DNA of 64,000 nt, taken from Jatrophihabitans sp. GTDB taxonomy: Bacteria > Actinomycetota > Actinomycetes > Mycobacteriales > Jatrophihabitantaceae. This document shows, in pieces, positions 1 to 9,114 of the stretch (positions are counted from its first letter, which is position 1; every line of letters starts with the position of its first letter). The notes under the pieces are model-generated. The model saw only the letters and a list, made by a program, of their open reading frames with translations. It had not been told where the DNA came from and searched no databases. A program made the translations under genes and the position numbers. The stretch lies in contig DASWNX010000030.1 in NCBI GenBank assembly GCA_036399055.1, forward strand, positions 62,001-126,000. Reading direction: 5' to 3'.

Positions 1-950
1 ACCGCGGCCCGGACGTCGTCCATCGCCTCGGAGACCACGGCGTTTCCGGCGGTGCCGCCGACCACCTCGAGGGCCTGGATGATCGGCACGCCGACCGCGA
101 GCAGGGTTCCCAGGTTGCGCGCCCAGCGGCTGATGGCCAGCTTGGTGAACAGCGTTCCGAACACCGGCAGTCGCAGCTTGAGCCGGTCCATCCGCAGCCG
201 GAAGGCGTGGTTCTTCTGCATCGCCCGGCGGTAGGACTTCAGCGCGACCACCACGGCGACGACGGTCACCGGAATCGCCCAGTAGGCGTTGTGCGACAGC
301 ACCACCATGATCTTGGTCGGCAGCGGCAGCTTGCCGCCGAGCTGGGCGAACATCTTCTCGAACACCGGGACGATGAAGACGATGACGCCACTGCCCAGCA
401 GCAGCGAGAACAGCAGCACGATGACCGGATAGGTCATCGCGGCCTTGATCTTGGCCCGCAGGTTCGAGTCGTCCTCGTACATCTTCGCGATGCGGGTCAG
501 CGCGTCGTCGAGGAAGCCGCCGGTCTCACCGGCCTTGACCATGTTGACCATCAGCAGCGGAAAGTGGTCCGGGTGCAGCGCCATCGACTTGGACAGCGTG
601 GAGCCGCCTTGGACGTCGGCGCGGATCTGACTGAGGGCCAACCGCAGCTTCGGCTTGGAGGTCTGCTCCTCCAGGATCGCCAGCGAACGCAGCAGGGTCA
701 GGCCTGAGGAGGTCATCGAGGCGAACTGCCGCGACAGGATCGCCAGGTCCTTCAGGCTGGTCCGGCCGCCCAGGCCGGGGATCTTGAGCTCCTTCTGCAG
801 GCCCTGGCCGGTGAGCTCCACCGACAGCGGCATCAGCTTCTGGTCGGCGAGGGAGTTCGCGGCGGCCTGGGCCGAGGCCGACTCGATCTTGCCCTTCTGC
901 AGCGCGCCGGCCCGGTCCAGCGCCTCGTAGGCGTATGTCTTGGCGCCCAT
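1..950 (-). CDS. pilC: Type IV pilus inner-membrane platform protein PilC (type II secretion F family), 3' end cut by window
   Basis: Inner-membrane platform on which the PilB and PilT motors act to polymerise and retract the pilin fibre. About 316 codons are visible. The N-terminus MGAKTYAYEALDRAG is typical of PilC/GspF and is followed by a first T2SSF domain with the conserved stretch LKDLAILSRQFASMTSSGL, then a hydrophobic segment (VIVLLFSLLLGSGVIVFIV), a second membrane span and the start of the second T2SSF domain. The reading frame is open at the window edge, so the gene is partial only because of the cut. The ATG lies 2 nt after the pilT stop, so pilB-pilT-pilC is one transcriptional unit. 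The family assignment is secure. Confidence 0.93.
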   Translation of the reverse strand, partial: MGAKTYAYEALDRAGALQKGKIESASAQAAANSLADQKLMPLSVELTGQGLQKELKIPGLGGRTSLKDLAILSRQFASMTSSGLTLLRSLAILEEQTSKPKLRLALSQIRADVQGGSTLSKSMALHPDHFPLLMVNMVKAGETGGFLDDALTRIAKMYEDDSNLRAKIKAAMTYPVIVLLFSLLLGSGVIVFIVPVFEKMFAQLGGKLPLPTKIMVVLSHNAYWAIPVTVVAVVVALKSYRRAMQKNHAFRLRMDRLKLRLPVFGTLFTKLAISRWARNLGTLLAVGVPIIQALEVVGGTAGNAVVSEAMDDVRAA

Positions 951-952
951 GG

Positions 953-2062
953 CTAGAGCCTCGCCAGCCGCTTGAACTCGTTCGGGTCGTGCGCGAGCTC
1001 CAGCGCGGTCGCCTTGCTCACCAGCTGCTCGGCGAAGCGCTGTGCCAGGTGCTGGTCAAAGCTGAGCATGCCGGCGTCGGCCGAGGACTGCAGGAACGAC
1101 GGGATCTGGTGGACCTTGCCTTCCCGGATCAGGTTCCGGATCGCCGCGGTGGCGACCATGATCTCGCACACGATCGACCGGCCCATGCCGTCCTTGCGCG
1201 GCGCCAGCGCCTGGGTCACGACACCCTGCAGGCAGTTGGCCAGCTGAGCCCGGATCTGGGTCTGCTGGTGCGGCGGGTAGATGTCGATCAGCCGGTCGAC
1301 GGTCTGGGCCGCGGACTGGGTGTGCAGGGTGGCCAGCACCAGGTGCCCGGTCTCGGCGGCGGTGACCGCCACCGAGGTGGTCTCCAGGTCTCGAAGCTCG
1401 CCGACCAGGATGATGTCAGGGTCCTGGCGCAGCACATGCTTGAGCGCGATGGCGAAGTCGGCGGTGTCCGAGCCGACCTCGCGCTGGTTGACCACGCTTC
1501 GTGAGTGCGAGTGCAGGTACTCGATCGGGTCTTCGATGGTGACGATGTGCGAGGACCGGGTCTGGTTGGCCACATCGAGCAGCGCGGCGAGCGTGGTGGA
1601 CTTACCCGAGCCGGTCGGGCCGGTGACCAGCACCAGGCCCCGGGTCAGGTGCGCGAAGCCTTCCACCGAGCGGGGCAGGCCGAGCTCGTCAAGGCTGCGG
1701 ATCTTGTGCGGAATGGCTCGGAACGCCGCACCCACCGCGCCACGCTGGCGGTAGACGTTGACCCGGAACCGGCTCACTCCCGGGATCGCGTAGGCGGTGT
1801 CGAGTTCCTGGGTCTTGTCGAAGCGCTCCCACAGGTGCTCGCTGATGACCGAACGGATCAGCGTCTCGGTGTCCACCGGAGCGAGTTTGTTCCGCCCCGC
1901 CAACGGCGCCAGGGTCCCGTTGATCCGCATGCACGGCGCGATGCCGGCGGTGATGTGCAGGTCCGAGCCGCCCAACTCCACGAGCATGGTGAGCAATTCG
2001 TCCAGCTCGAGCTTCGCCTCGTGCATGGCGAATGGCGCCTCGAGAGCGATCAGCGGATTCAT
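953..2062 (-). CDS. pilT: Type IV pilus retraction ATPase PilT
   Basis: Hexameric cytoplasmic ATPase that powers pilus retraction (twitching). From the chosen ATG it is 369 aa. Walker A GPTGSGKST lies near residue 148, the Walker B region reads DIILVGELRD, and the PilT-specific AIRNLIREGK motif is near the C-terminus; together these separate it from PilB. The open frame continues 34 codons upstream to 2164 and overlaps pilB, but the ATG at 2062 (MNPLIALEAPF) has an AAGGGATC Shine-Dalgarno-like sequence and starts 34 nt after the pilB stop, so I prefer it. A further ATG 12 codons in (MHEAKLEL) is possible. Translation is probably linked to pilB upstream and pilC downstream. Confidence 0.94.
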   Translation of the reverse strand: MNPLIALEAPFAMHEAKLELDELLTMLVELGGSDLHITAGIAPCMRINGTLAPLAGRNKLAPVDTETLIRSVISEHLWERFDKTQELDTAYAIPGVSRFRVNVYRQRGAVGAAFRAIPHKIRSLDELGLPRSVEGFAHLTRGLVLVTGPTGSGKSTTLAALLDVANQTRSSHIVTIEDPIEYLHSHSRSVVNQREVGSDTADFAIALKHVLRQDPDIILVGELRDLETTSVAVTAAETGHLVLATLHTQSAAQTVDRLIDIYPPHQQTQIRAQLANCLQGVVTQALAPRKDGMGRSIVCEIMVATAAIRNLIREGKVHQIPSFLQSSADAGMLSFDQHLAQRFAEQLVSKATALELAHDPNEFKRLARL

Positions 2063-2096
2063 GAAGATCCCTTGGTAGTGGTGGAGTCGATGGTGG

Positions 2097-3770
2097 TCAT
2101 ACGGTGACCCGAAGCATTTCTTCCAGCGTGGTGAGGCCATCGAGGGCCTTGCGCAGGCCGTCATCGCGCAGGGTCACCATGCCTTCGGCGATGGCGACCT
2201 TCTTGATCTCGCTGGCCGAAGCGTGCTCGACGGCCATCCGCTCGATCTGCTCGGAGACCGGCATCACCTCGTTGAGGGCCAGCCGGCCGCGGTAGCCGGT
2301 CTGGGCGCAGGACCGGCAGCCGACGGCCTGCCACAGGTTGCCCGGCTCCCCGAACTCCTCGTAGTTCCAGTGCACGGCGGCGAGGTCCTTGTGAGCCGGG
2401 GCGTAGCTCTGCTTGCACCACTCGCACAACCGGCGGCACAGCCGCTGGGCCAGCACCGCGTCCAGCGACGAGCCGACCAGGAAGGGCTCGACGCCCATCT
2501 CGATCAGCCGCGGCAGGGCGCTGGGAGCGTCGTTGGTGTGCAGGGTCGAGAGCACCAGGTGGCCGGTGAGGGCCGCCTCTACGGCCAGCTGGGCGGTCGC
2601 CCGGTCCCGGATCTCGCCGATCAGCACCACGTCGGGGTCCGATCGCAGGATCGCCGGCAGGATGGCCGCGAAGGTCAGCCCGGCCTTGGGGTTCACCTGC
2701 ACCTGGTTGATGCCGTCCATCCGGTACTCGACCGGGTCCTCGACGGTGATCACGTTGACTTCCGGGCGGGCGATCTCGCCCAGCGTGGCGTACAGGGTGG
2801 TGGACTTGCCCGAGCCGGTCGGGCCGGTGACCAGCACCATGCCGTGCGGCTTGCGGAAGCTGTTGGAGAACCGCTGGTAGTTGTAGTCGGTGAAGCCGAG
2901 CTTGCGCAGCTCCAGGTCGATGCCGCCGGTGTCCAGCACCCGCAGCACGACCTTCTCGCCCCACACCGTGGGCAGGGTGGCCGCCCGCAGGTCGACGCTG
3001 CGCCCGCCCAGGTCCCGGGTGATCCGGCCGTTCTGCGGCACCCGGCGCTCGGTGATGTCCAGGCCTGACAGGATCTTCAGGCGCGAGATCAGCGCGGCCT
3101 GGATGCCTCTGGGAACGGCGTCGACCTCGTGCAGCACGCCGTCGATGCGCAGCCTGATCTTGAGGTCGAACTCGCTCGGCTCCAGGTGGATGTCCGAGGC
3201 GCGGGAGCTGATGGCGCGTTCAAGCAGCGAGTTGACGTAGCGAACGACCGGGGCGTCCTCGTTGACGGAGTTCAGCCCGTCGGAGTTGCTCGCCCCGTCC
3301 TCGGCCTCGGCCTGGGCGGCCGCCTCGTCCAGATCGGTGCTTTCGCGGGTGTAGCGGTCCAGCAACCGGTTGAGGTCTTCCTTGGTGACCACCATGGGCC
3401 GCACCATCAGGCCGGTGGCAGCCCGGATGTCGTCCAGGGCGAGCACGTCACCGGGATCGCCGACGGCCACCGTGATCGTGGTGTCGGTGACCGCGATCGG
3501 GAACATGTTGTGCCGGCGGGCCAGGGTCAGCGGGACCCTGGCCATCGCCAGCGGGTCCACCGGGAAGGCCGACAGCTCCACCGCCTCGACACCGTAGGCG
3601 TCGGCGGTGGCCAGGGCGAGCTGGAGGTCGGTGACGATCTGGTCGTCGACCAGCACCGCGCGCAGTGGGCGGCCGCTGACCTTGGCGGTCTCGATGGCGC
3701 GGTCGAGCACGCCGTCGTCCATGCCACGCCCGCGCAGTGCGGTGACGATGGTTCGCAGTGCGGGGTCCAT
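2097..3770 (-). CDS. pilB: Type IV pilus assembly (extension) ATPase PilB
   Basis: Cytoplasmic ATPase of the GspE/PilB family that drives pilin polymerisation. It is 557 aa, the usual length. An N-terminal MshEN-like region (residues about 1-150) is followed by an acidic linker (LDEAAAQAEAEDGA) and the ATPase core: Walker A GPTGSGKS at 316-323, Asp box ITVEDPVEYR near 341, Walker B VVLIGEIRD near 381. Zinc-binding cysteines are present at 445, 449, 452, 485 and 488. The ATG has a strong GGAGGAG ribosome-binding site 3 nt upstream. It is first in the operon with pilT and pilC, and a long hairpin sits directly before its ribosome-binding site. MshEN domains in other PilB proteins bind c-di-GMP; whether this one does cannot be told here. 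Confidence 0.95.
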   Translation of the reverse strand: MDPALRTIVTALRGRGMDDGVLDRAIETAKVSGRPLRAVLVDDQIVTDLQLALATADAYGVEAVELSAFPVDPLAMARVPLTLARRHNMFPIAVTDTTITVAVGDPGDVLALDDIRAATGLMVRPMVVTKEDLNRLLDRYTRESTDLDEAAAQAEAEDGASNSDGLNSVNEDAPVVRYVNSLLERAISSRASDIHLEPSEFDLKIRLRIDGVLHEVDAVPRGIQAALISRLKILSGLDITERRVPQNGRITRDLGGRSVDLRAATLPTVWGEKVVLRVLDTGGIDLELRKLGFTDYNYQRFSNSFRKPHGMVLVTGPTGSGKSTTLYATLGEIARPEVNVITVEDPVEYRMDGINQVQVNPKAGLTFAAILPAILRSDPDVVLIGEIRDRATAQLAVEAALTGHLVLSTLHTNDAPSALPRLIEMGVEPFLVGSSLDAVLAQRLCRRLCEWCKQSYAPAHKDLAAVHWNYEEFGEPGNLWQAVGCRSCAQTGYRGRLALNEVMPVSEQIERMAVEHASASEIKKVAIAEGMVTLRDDGLRKALDGLTTLEEMLRVTV

Positions 3771-3785
3771 GGCTCCTCCGAAACA

Positions 3786-3847
3786 GGTGGTGGGACCTAC
3801 CCCACCCGAGGACCGGGGGGTTTATCGACGGGTGCGGTAGGACCACC
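3786..3847 (-). promoter_or_regulatory. Strong hairpin in the pilB leader, possible cis-regulatory RNA or dnaE2 terminator
   Basis: The arms at 3786-3807 and 3830-3847 are inverted complements: on the minus strand GGTGG, CCTACC and CACCC pair with GGGTG, GGTAGG and CCACC, giving about 16 paired positions with a few bulged bases and a 22-nt loop. The 3' arm ends about 10 nt upstream of the pilB Shine-Dalgarno. A second GC dyad (GGGGGATTCCCC, 3861-3872) lies between it and the dnaE2 stop. I do not see the conserved core of the c-di-GMP-I riboswitch. Both roles, leader control of pilB and termination of dnaE2, are inference. Confidence 0.5.
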
Positions 3848-3886
3848 TGGTTTTCCTATCGGGGGATTCCCCGCAGATCTGAGAGG

Positions 3887-6800
3887 TCAGCGGAAATCGC
3901 GTGAGGTGGTGCGCATGCCCAGGTGGAGCGGCTCGATCCGTTCGGCCAGCACGTTCAACACGCCGTCGGCCCGCTGCAGCATGCCGCGGATGAGCAGGCC
4001 GCCGGAGGAGACGGCGACCTTGTGATGGCGTTGCCAGACCACCGGGTCGCAGACCACGTTGATCATCCCGAACTCGTCCTCGAGGTTGAGGAAGATCACG
4101 CCGCGGGCGGTGGCCGGCCGTTGCCGATGGGTGACGATGCCGCCGACGACGACCCTGGTCCGGTCCGGGGACCGGCGTAGCTGGTTCGAGGCGATCACGC
4201 CGAGGGAGTCCAGCCGGTCCCTGATCACGGCGGTGGGGTAGCGGTCGCGGGTGATGCCGGTGGCCCACAGGTCAGCCATCAGCTGTTCCGGCTCGGTCAT
4301 CGGCGGCAGCCGCGGAATGCGCTGCTCGCTGGGCGAGGTCAGCTCGAGCTGACCGGGCCGGTAGTCGGCAGCCGCGCCGGCCGCCCAGAGCGCTTGGCGG
4401 CGGCTGATCCCCAGGGACTCGAAGGCGCCGGCGGTGGCCAGCGCCTCGAGCTGGGTGGTGTTGAGCCCGACCCGGCGGGACAGCTCGGTGATGCTGGTGT
4501 AGCCGCCGTGCTCGCGCTCGGCCACGATCCGCCCGGCCAGCTCGTCGCTGATCGCCCGGACGCTGGACAGCCCCAGCCGCACCGCCGGTTGCCCGGGGCC
4601 GGGTCCGGCGTAACCGGACTCACCCGGTTCGGCGTCCTGGAGGCAGGCCGGCGCCAGCGAGGCGTTGATGTCCGGGCCGCGGACGGCGACCCCGTGCCGC
4701 TTGGCGTCGTGCACCAGCGACTGGGGCGAGTAGAAGCCCATCGGCTGGGCGTTGAGCAGCGCCGCGCAGAACGCGGCCGGGTAGTACAGCTTCAGCCAGG
4801 ACGAGGCGTAGACCAGAAAGGCGAAGCTGATCGAGTGGCTTTCGGCGAAGCCGAAGGCGGCGAAGGCCTTCATCTTCTGGTAGATCTCGTCGGCGACCTC
4901 GCCGGTGATGCCGTTGGCCCGCATGCCCTCATAGAGCCGGTCACGCAGCCGCGCCATCTTCTCCTCGCTGCGCTTGGAGCCCATCGCCCGGCGGACCTGG
5001 TCGGCTTCGGCCGGGGTGCAGCCGGCCCCGTCGATCGCCAGCCGCATCAGCTGCTCCTGGAACAGCGGGATTCCCAGGGTGCGCTCCAGCGCCGGCTGCA
5101 GGCGGGGGTGCGGGTAGCTGATCGGCTCCAGGCCGTTCCTGCGGCGCAGGTAGGGATGCACCGAGTCGCCCTGGATCGGGCCCGGCCGGATCAGGGCGAT
5201 CTCGATGACCAGGTCATAGAAGGTGCGGGGCTTGAGCCGGGGCAGCGTCGCCATCTGGGCCCGGGACTCGACCTGGAACACCCCGACGGTGTCGGCGGCG
5301 CACAACATGTCATAGACCCTGGGGTCCTCGGGCGGGATCTCGTGCAGGCCGTACTTGTGGCCGTGATGGCTCTCGACGAACTCGAAGCAGTACTTCAGCG
5401 CCGACAGCATGCCCAGGCCGAGCAGGTCGAACTTCACCAGGCCGGTGGCCGCGCAGTCGTCCTTGTCCCACTGCAGCACGGTCCGGCCTGGCATCCGGCC
5501 CCACTCGACCGGGCACACCTCGATCACCGGGCGATCGCAGATCACCATGCCGCCGGAGTGGATTCCCAGGTGCCGCGGGGCGTTCTGCAGTTGCGCGGCC
5601 AGGGCCAGCACCTGCTCGGGCACCGCCTCACCAGCCCTGTCAGCCGGGCGCTCTGTGCCGGCCGGCTGCCCCGGACGGGCGGGCTGCTCGGGCTGTTCGG
5701 GCTGGGCGCCCGGGTGGTAGCCGCGCTCCATCTGCTTGCTCCAGGCGTCCTGCTGGCCGGGGGCGTAGCCCAGCGCCCGGGCGATGTCGCGGACCGCCGA
5801 GCGCGGCCGGTAGGTGATGACGTTGGCGACCTGGGCGGCGTGCTGGCGGCCGTGCCGGGAGTAGACGTGCTGGATGACCTCCTCGCGCCGGTCGGACTCG
5901 ATGTCGATGTCGATGTCGGGCGGGCCGTCGCGGTCGGGGGCCAGGAAGCGCTCGAACAGCAGGTTGTGCCCGACCGAGTCCACGGCGGTGATGCCGAGGG
6001 CGAAGCAGACCGCGGAGTTGGCGGCAGAGCCGCGTCCCTGGCAGAGGATCTGCCGCTCGGCGCAGAACTGGGTCAGCTCCCAGACCACCAGGAAGTAGCC
6101 GGCGAAGCCGAGCTCGTCGATGACCGCCAGCTCGTGCTCGAGCTGGCGGTAGGCGCGGTCGGTGGCCGGGCTCGGCGGGCCGTACCGGGTGCGGGCGCCG
6201 TCATAGGTCAGCTGCCGCAGGTAGCCCATCTCGTCGGCGACGCCGTCGGGCACCGGGAACGGCGGCAGCTTGGGCGCCACCAGCCGCAGCGGAAAGGCCA
6301 GCTCCGCGCCGAGCCGGGCTGCCGTCGCCACGGCCTGCGGATAGCGCCGGAACCGGGCCGCGACCTCGGCGCCGGACCGCAGGTGCTGGCCTGCCCAGCC
6401 CGGCAGCCAGCCGTCCAGGGCGTCCAGGCTGGTCCGGGCCCGGACCGCGGCCATCGCGGTGGCCAGCGGCCGGTTGGCGGGCGCGGCGTAGTGCGCGGCG
6501 GTGCTGGCGACCAGCGGCAGCCGCTGCTCACCGGCCAGCTCGGCAAGGGCGGCGTAGCGCTCGTCGGCCAGCGGTTCCAGAGCGTGGGTGAGCTCGACGG
6601 CCACGTTGTCGCGGCCGAACCGGTCGACGAGCTCAGCCAGCGCGCGCCTGGCCGGGTCCAGCGCGAACGTGCCGTACTCAAGGCCCTCGGGTGCTCCGCT
6701 GCCTTCCAACGCCTGCCGGACGCTGCCCTTGCGGCAGCCGGTGAGGATCAGCCAGTTGTCGTTCGACAGCTCGGTCAACTCATTGAGGTCATAGACCGGC

Positions 6801-7471
6801 CGGCCCTTGGCGCCGCCGCGCAGGTTGGCCTGGCTGATCGCCCGGCACAGGCTGGCGTAGCCGCTGGGGTTGCGGGCCAGCACCAGCAGGTGGGTGCCAG
6901 GCGGGTCCGGGATGTTGGACCGGGCGGCGACCGAGCGCTCGGTGCGGGTGCGGGGCAGCTCGATCCCGGTGTTGAGCTCGGCCCCGAACACCGTCGGCAG
7001 CCCGTGGGCGTCGGCGGCCTCGGCGAATCGCGCGACGCCGTACATGCCGTCGTGATCGGTCAACGCCAACGCCTGCAGGCCGAGGGCGACCGCCTCCTCG
7101 ACCAGCTGCTCGGGATCGCAGGAGCCGTCCAGAAAGGAGAAGGAGGAGTGCGCGTGCAGCTCGGCGTAGGGAACGGGGTCGGAGCCGGCCAGCGGGATCG
7201 CCGGCGCTTCGTAGGCCGGGCGCTTACGGCTCCAGGCCGGCGAGTCGCCGCCGTCGGGCTCGCGGTCGTCGCCGTGGCCCCTGCGCTGGGACTCGACCGG
7301 CGTTGCGGGGGCGCTGGCTGGCGCAGGCTCCTGACTGGCGCCTGGGCCGCCGTCTGAGCCGCCGTCCTGGCTGGGCTCTGGGCCGCCGTCCTGGCTGGCG
7401 CGAGGCTCGGGTCGTCCGGACAGCCGCCGTTCCAGCTCGTGCCACGGCACCACCGGATTGTTAAAGCCCAT
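3887..7471 (-). CDS. dnaE2: Error-prone DNA polymerase III alpha subunit DnaE2 (ImuC)
   Basis: Catalytic polymerase of the SOS mutasome; with ImuA' and ImuB it copies past damaged bases and causes induced mutation. The protein is 1194 aa, longer than the roughly 1050-1100 usual for the family. The excess is an N-terminal Gln/Asp/Gly/Pro-rich extension (residues about 20-80, with repeated SQDGG) and a Pro/Gln-rich insert near residue 600. The PHP domain begins at PYAELHAHSSFSFLDGS (101). The palm has the catalytic acidic motif PDIDIDIESD near 518 and QWDKDDCAATGLVKFD further on; helix-hairpin-helix and OB-fold regions follow. There is no Shine-Dalgarno; a -10 element ends 7 nt before the ATG, suggesting a leaderless mRNA, and a LexA box lies just upstream. 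Confidence 0.95.
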   Translation of the reverse strand: MGFNNPVVPWHELERRLSGRPEPRASQDGGPEPSQDGGSDGGPGASQEPAPASAPATPVESQRRGHGDDREPDGGDSPAWSRKRPAYEAPAIPLAGSDPVPYAELHAHSSFSFLDGSCDPEQLVEEAVALGLQALALTDHDGMYGVARFAEAADAHGLPTVFGAELNTGIELPRTRTERSVAARSNIPDPPGTHLLVLARNPSGYASLCRAISQANLRGGAKGRPVYDLNELTELSNDNWLILTGCRKGSVRQALEGSGAPEGLEYGTFALDPARRALAELVDRFGRDNVAVELTHALEPLADERYAALAELAGEQRLPLVASTAAHYAAPANRPLATAMAAVRARTSLDALDGWLPGWAGQHLRSGAEVAARFRRYPQAVATAARLGAELAFPLRLVAPKLPPFPVPDGVADEMGYLRQLTYDGARTRYGPPSPATDRAYRQLEHELAVIDELGFAGYFLVVWELTQFCAERQILCQGRGSAANSAVCFALGITAVDSVGHNLLFERFLAPDRDGPPDIDIDIESDRREEVIQHVYSRHGRQHAAQVANVITYRPRSAVRDIARALGYAPGQQDAWSKQMERGYHPGAQPEQPEQPARPGQPAGTERPADRAGEAVPEQVLALAAQLQNAPRHLGIHSGGMVICDRPVIEVCPVEWGRMPGRTVLQWDKDDCAATGLVKFDLLGLGMLSALKYCFEFVESHHGHKYGLHEIPPEDPRVYDMLCAADTVGVFQVESRAQMATLPRLKPRTFYDLVIEIALIRPGPIQGDSVHPYLRRRNGLEPISYPHPRLQPALERTLGIPLFQEQLMRLAIDGAGCTPAEADQVRRAMGSKRSEEKMARLRDRLYEGMRANGITGEVADEIYQKMKAFAAFGFAESHSISFAFLVYASSWLKLYYPAAFCAALLNAQPMGFYSPQSLVHDAKRHGVAVRGPDINASLAPACLQDAEPGESGYAGPGPGQPAVRLGLSSVRAISDELAGRIVAEREHGGYTSITELSRRVGLNTTQLEALATAGAFESLGISRRQALWAAGAAADYRPGQLELTSPSEQRIPRLPPMTEPEQLMADLWATGITRDRYPTAVIRDRLDSLGVIASNQLRRSPDRTRVVVGGIVTHRQRPATARGVIFLNLEDEFGMINVVCDPVVWQRHHKVAVSSGGLLIRGMLQRADGVLNVLAERIEPLHLGMRTTSRDFR

Positions 7472-7477
7472 AGACGG

Positions 7478-7483
7478 AGTGTA
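7478..7483 (-). promoter_or_regulatory. -10 element of dnaE2 (TACACT)
   Basis: On the minus strand TACACT is followed by 6 nt and the dnaE2 ATG, the leaderless layout repeated elsewhere in this window. No convincing -35 hexamer is visible. Confidence 0.6.
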
Positions 7484-7500
7484 CTGAACGTATGTTCGAA
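7484..7500 (-). promoter_or_regulatory. LexA (SOS) box of dnaE2
   Basis: The minus strand reads TTCGAACATACGTTCAG, matching the actinobacterial/Bacillus-type LexA consensus CGAACNNNNGTTCG with one end mismatch. It abuts the -10 element, so bound LexA would block the promoter. dnaE2 is a known LexA target in mycobacteria. Confidence 0.85.
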
Positions 7501-8252
7501 TAGCGCTAAACAGCTCCCGAGGGAGCCCTTTGATGTGCCCCTTATGCCCAGATTTGGTGCCTTGGCGGTACTGCCGGTGTCATCTACCGCCTCGAGTGCG
7601 GCAACTCATCGACACCTTCCCTCTATACGGCCTACGGCGATAACCCAGAGCCGATGCAGCACCGCCCCCGGCGTGCGTGATGTGCGTGCGTGATGTGGAG
7701 GTGGTGCCTGCCGAGGTGGAGACTTCTCGTTCTGGCAAGAGTTAGCTGGCCTAGGCGTTTACGCCCCACTTGTCAGGGGCGGCAGAGGATATGACCGACA
7801 ATCCTCATCTAGGGTTACGCGTGGTGGGTGCTGATGCCTGCGCGTGGGAACTAACCCAATGCGACTCTGCGCCAACTAGCAAGCACCCGTGGAAGCGATG
7901 CTGTGGCACGGCCACATCGCAGCCACGGCTTTAAGCTGTGGCGCTATCGTGTCCCACGTTGCTGGGTTTGGCCCTCGCATCCATCTGGAGAAAATATGAC
8001 TTCTATGTAGCGCGTACTGGTTCGTTGCCAGCTTCGTATGCTGGGACAGCTTAGGTGCGGGCACCTAGGCGCTGACGTGCAGGGGTACGCTACTTATCGC
8101 TTGCGCCTTCGATGACTCAGCGTCACATTTTCCCTAACCGACTGTACGCGTCTGAGGGGGACCTTCCTTAATTGAGATGCGGGGGCCTTGACCTCACGCC
8201 TTAGTGATGGAATGTTCATCGGGTCTAAGTCTGCGCTATCCGGAAGAAGCTG
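7501..8252. other. Gene-free stretch of lower GC
   Basis: About 750 nt between the dnaE2 promoter and the orphan lipoprotein gene. Base composition is visibly less GC-rich than the flanks, and no frame shows a credible protein or a strong RNA gene. The only structure I noticed is an imperfect dyad at 7922-7942 (GCCACGGCTTTAAGCTGTGGC). It may be decayed or transferred DNA. Confidence 0.5.
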
Positions 8253-9029
8253 ATGTCCACAGAATCACTCTTACGCTTAGAGATTGGCCGCCGGAGAGTC
8301 CTTCAGGCGGGGGGCGTTTTGGTCGTGGCACCCCTGCTAGGAAGCGTATCTGGATGTGGAGCTGCCGCCACGGTGCCCGCAGGCATGCCCTTGTTCAATT
8401 GGCTGGCAGCTACATCAGCGGCGGCTTTCGCGTCGCAAGTTGGCACGAAAGTCGCGGATGACCTACCGGGTTTCGTCAAGAACAGCGTAAAACTTTTGTC
8501 TAACGAGTTTGAGAAGCACTCGCCCCCTGAAATCTCCTGGGTGCGTAAAGCAGTGCCAAAGAACCAGCTACGAAGTTTGGTTTATGCTTTACACCTAGAC
8601 TCGGAGGACAACCTACTGGCCTCGTCCGTCCACGATGTGGAGGTGGCCGGAGGGTTGATTATTCCGGCTATTGTGCAACTGGCGTTGAATTCATTAGTTC
8701 TACACGAGGCGGGCTACAGAGGGCAATTCTTTCAGGCCATACCTAAGAAGAAGGTGACGGCGGCTAGGTTTTCCCAGCTCCGGCAGGAGCATTCGCTCAT
8801 CGCTATAAGTAAATTATCCGGCAGTAATCAGATACACAAGACCGCCAAATGGACGGCTCTCACCAGTGGTGACCAACACATCGATATAGAATGGCGTCCG
8901 TCCAAAAATCAACTCGCGGACTGCAGTTTGATCGTAAGCAAGGGACAGAAACCTGAAGGCAGGGATCCTTTATGGTCCACTCAAGTCTCCTTCGCTATTC
9001 CCTTCCGCTACATCTTCAAGGTGACGTGA
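8253..9029 (+). CDS. Orphan putative Tat/lipoprotein-type exported protein
   Basis: 258 aa, family not recognised. The N-terminus has paired arginines before a hydrophobic stretch (GRRRVLQAGGVLVVAPLLGS) ending in VSGC, which reads as a Tat-like signal with a lipobox, so the mature protein is probably anchored outside the membrane with Cys near residue 35. The rest is mixed alpha/beta with no motif I know. The ATG at 8253 has GGAAGAAG 4 nt upstream. Codon use and base composition are clearly more AT-rich than the neighbours, and the gene stands alone between long non-coding flanks, which suggests recent acquisition. Confidence 0.72.
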   Translation: MSTESLLRLEIGRRRVLQAGGVLVVAPLLGSVSGCGAAATVPAGMPLFNWLAATSAAAFASQVGTKVADDLPGFVKNSVKLLSNEFEKHSPPEISWVRKAVPKNQLRSLVYALHLDSEDNLLASSVHDVEVAGGLIIPAIVQLALNSLVLHEAGYRGQFFQAIPKKKVTAARFSQLRQEHSLIAISKLSGSNQIHKTAKWTALTSGDQHIDIEWRPSKNQLADCSLIVSKGQKPEGRDPLWSTQVSFAIPFRYIFKVT

Positions 9030-9114
9030 AAACGATATGAGCTAGGCAGGCGAAACGGCTGGTCAGGGTCCAGGAGGTTGGCGGGCGGCGCAGGCCCTGC
9101 ATAGCATCGGCCCG

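Noticed and set aside
3771-3886. c-di-GMP-I riboswitch upstream of pilB
   Set aside because: The pilus context is suggestive, but the conserved GEMM core sequences are not visible; only a generic hairpin is supported.
4394-7357. 987-codon open frame on the plus strand opposite dnaE2
   Set aside because: It mirrors dnaE2 codons; the translation is low-complexity Gly/Arg/Val/Gln with no domain. High GC creates such antisense frames.
7439-7693. 84-codon plus-strand frame over the dnaE2 promoter
   Set aside because: It runs through the LexA box and start region of dnaE2 and shows no domain.
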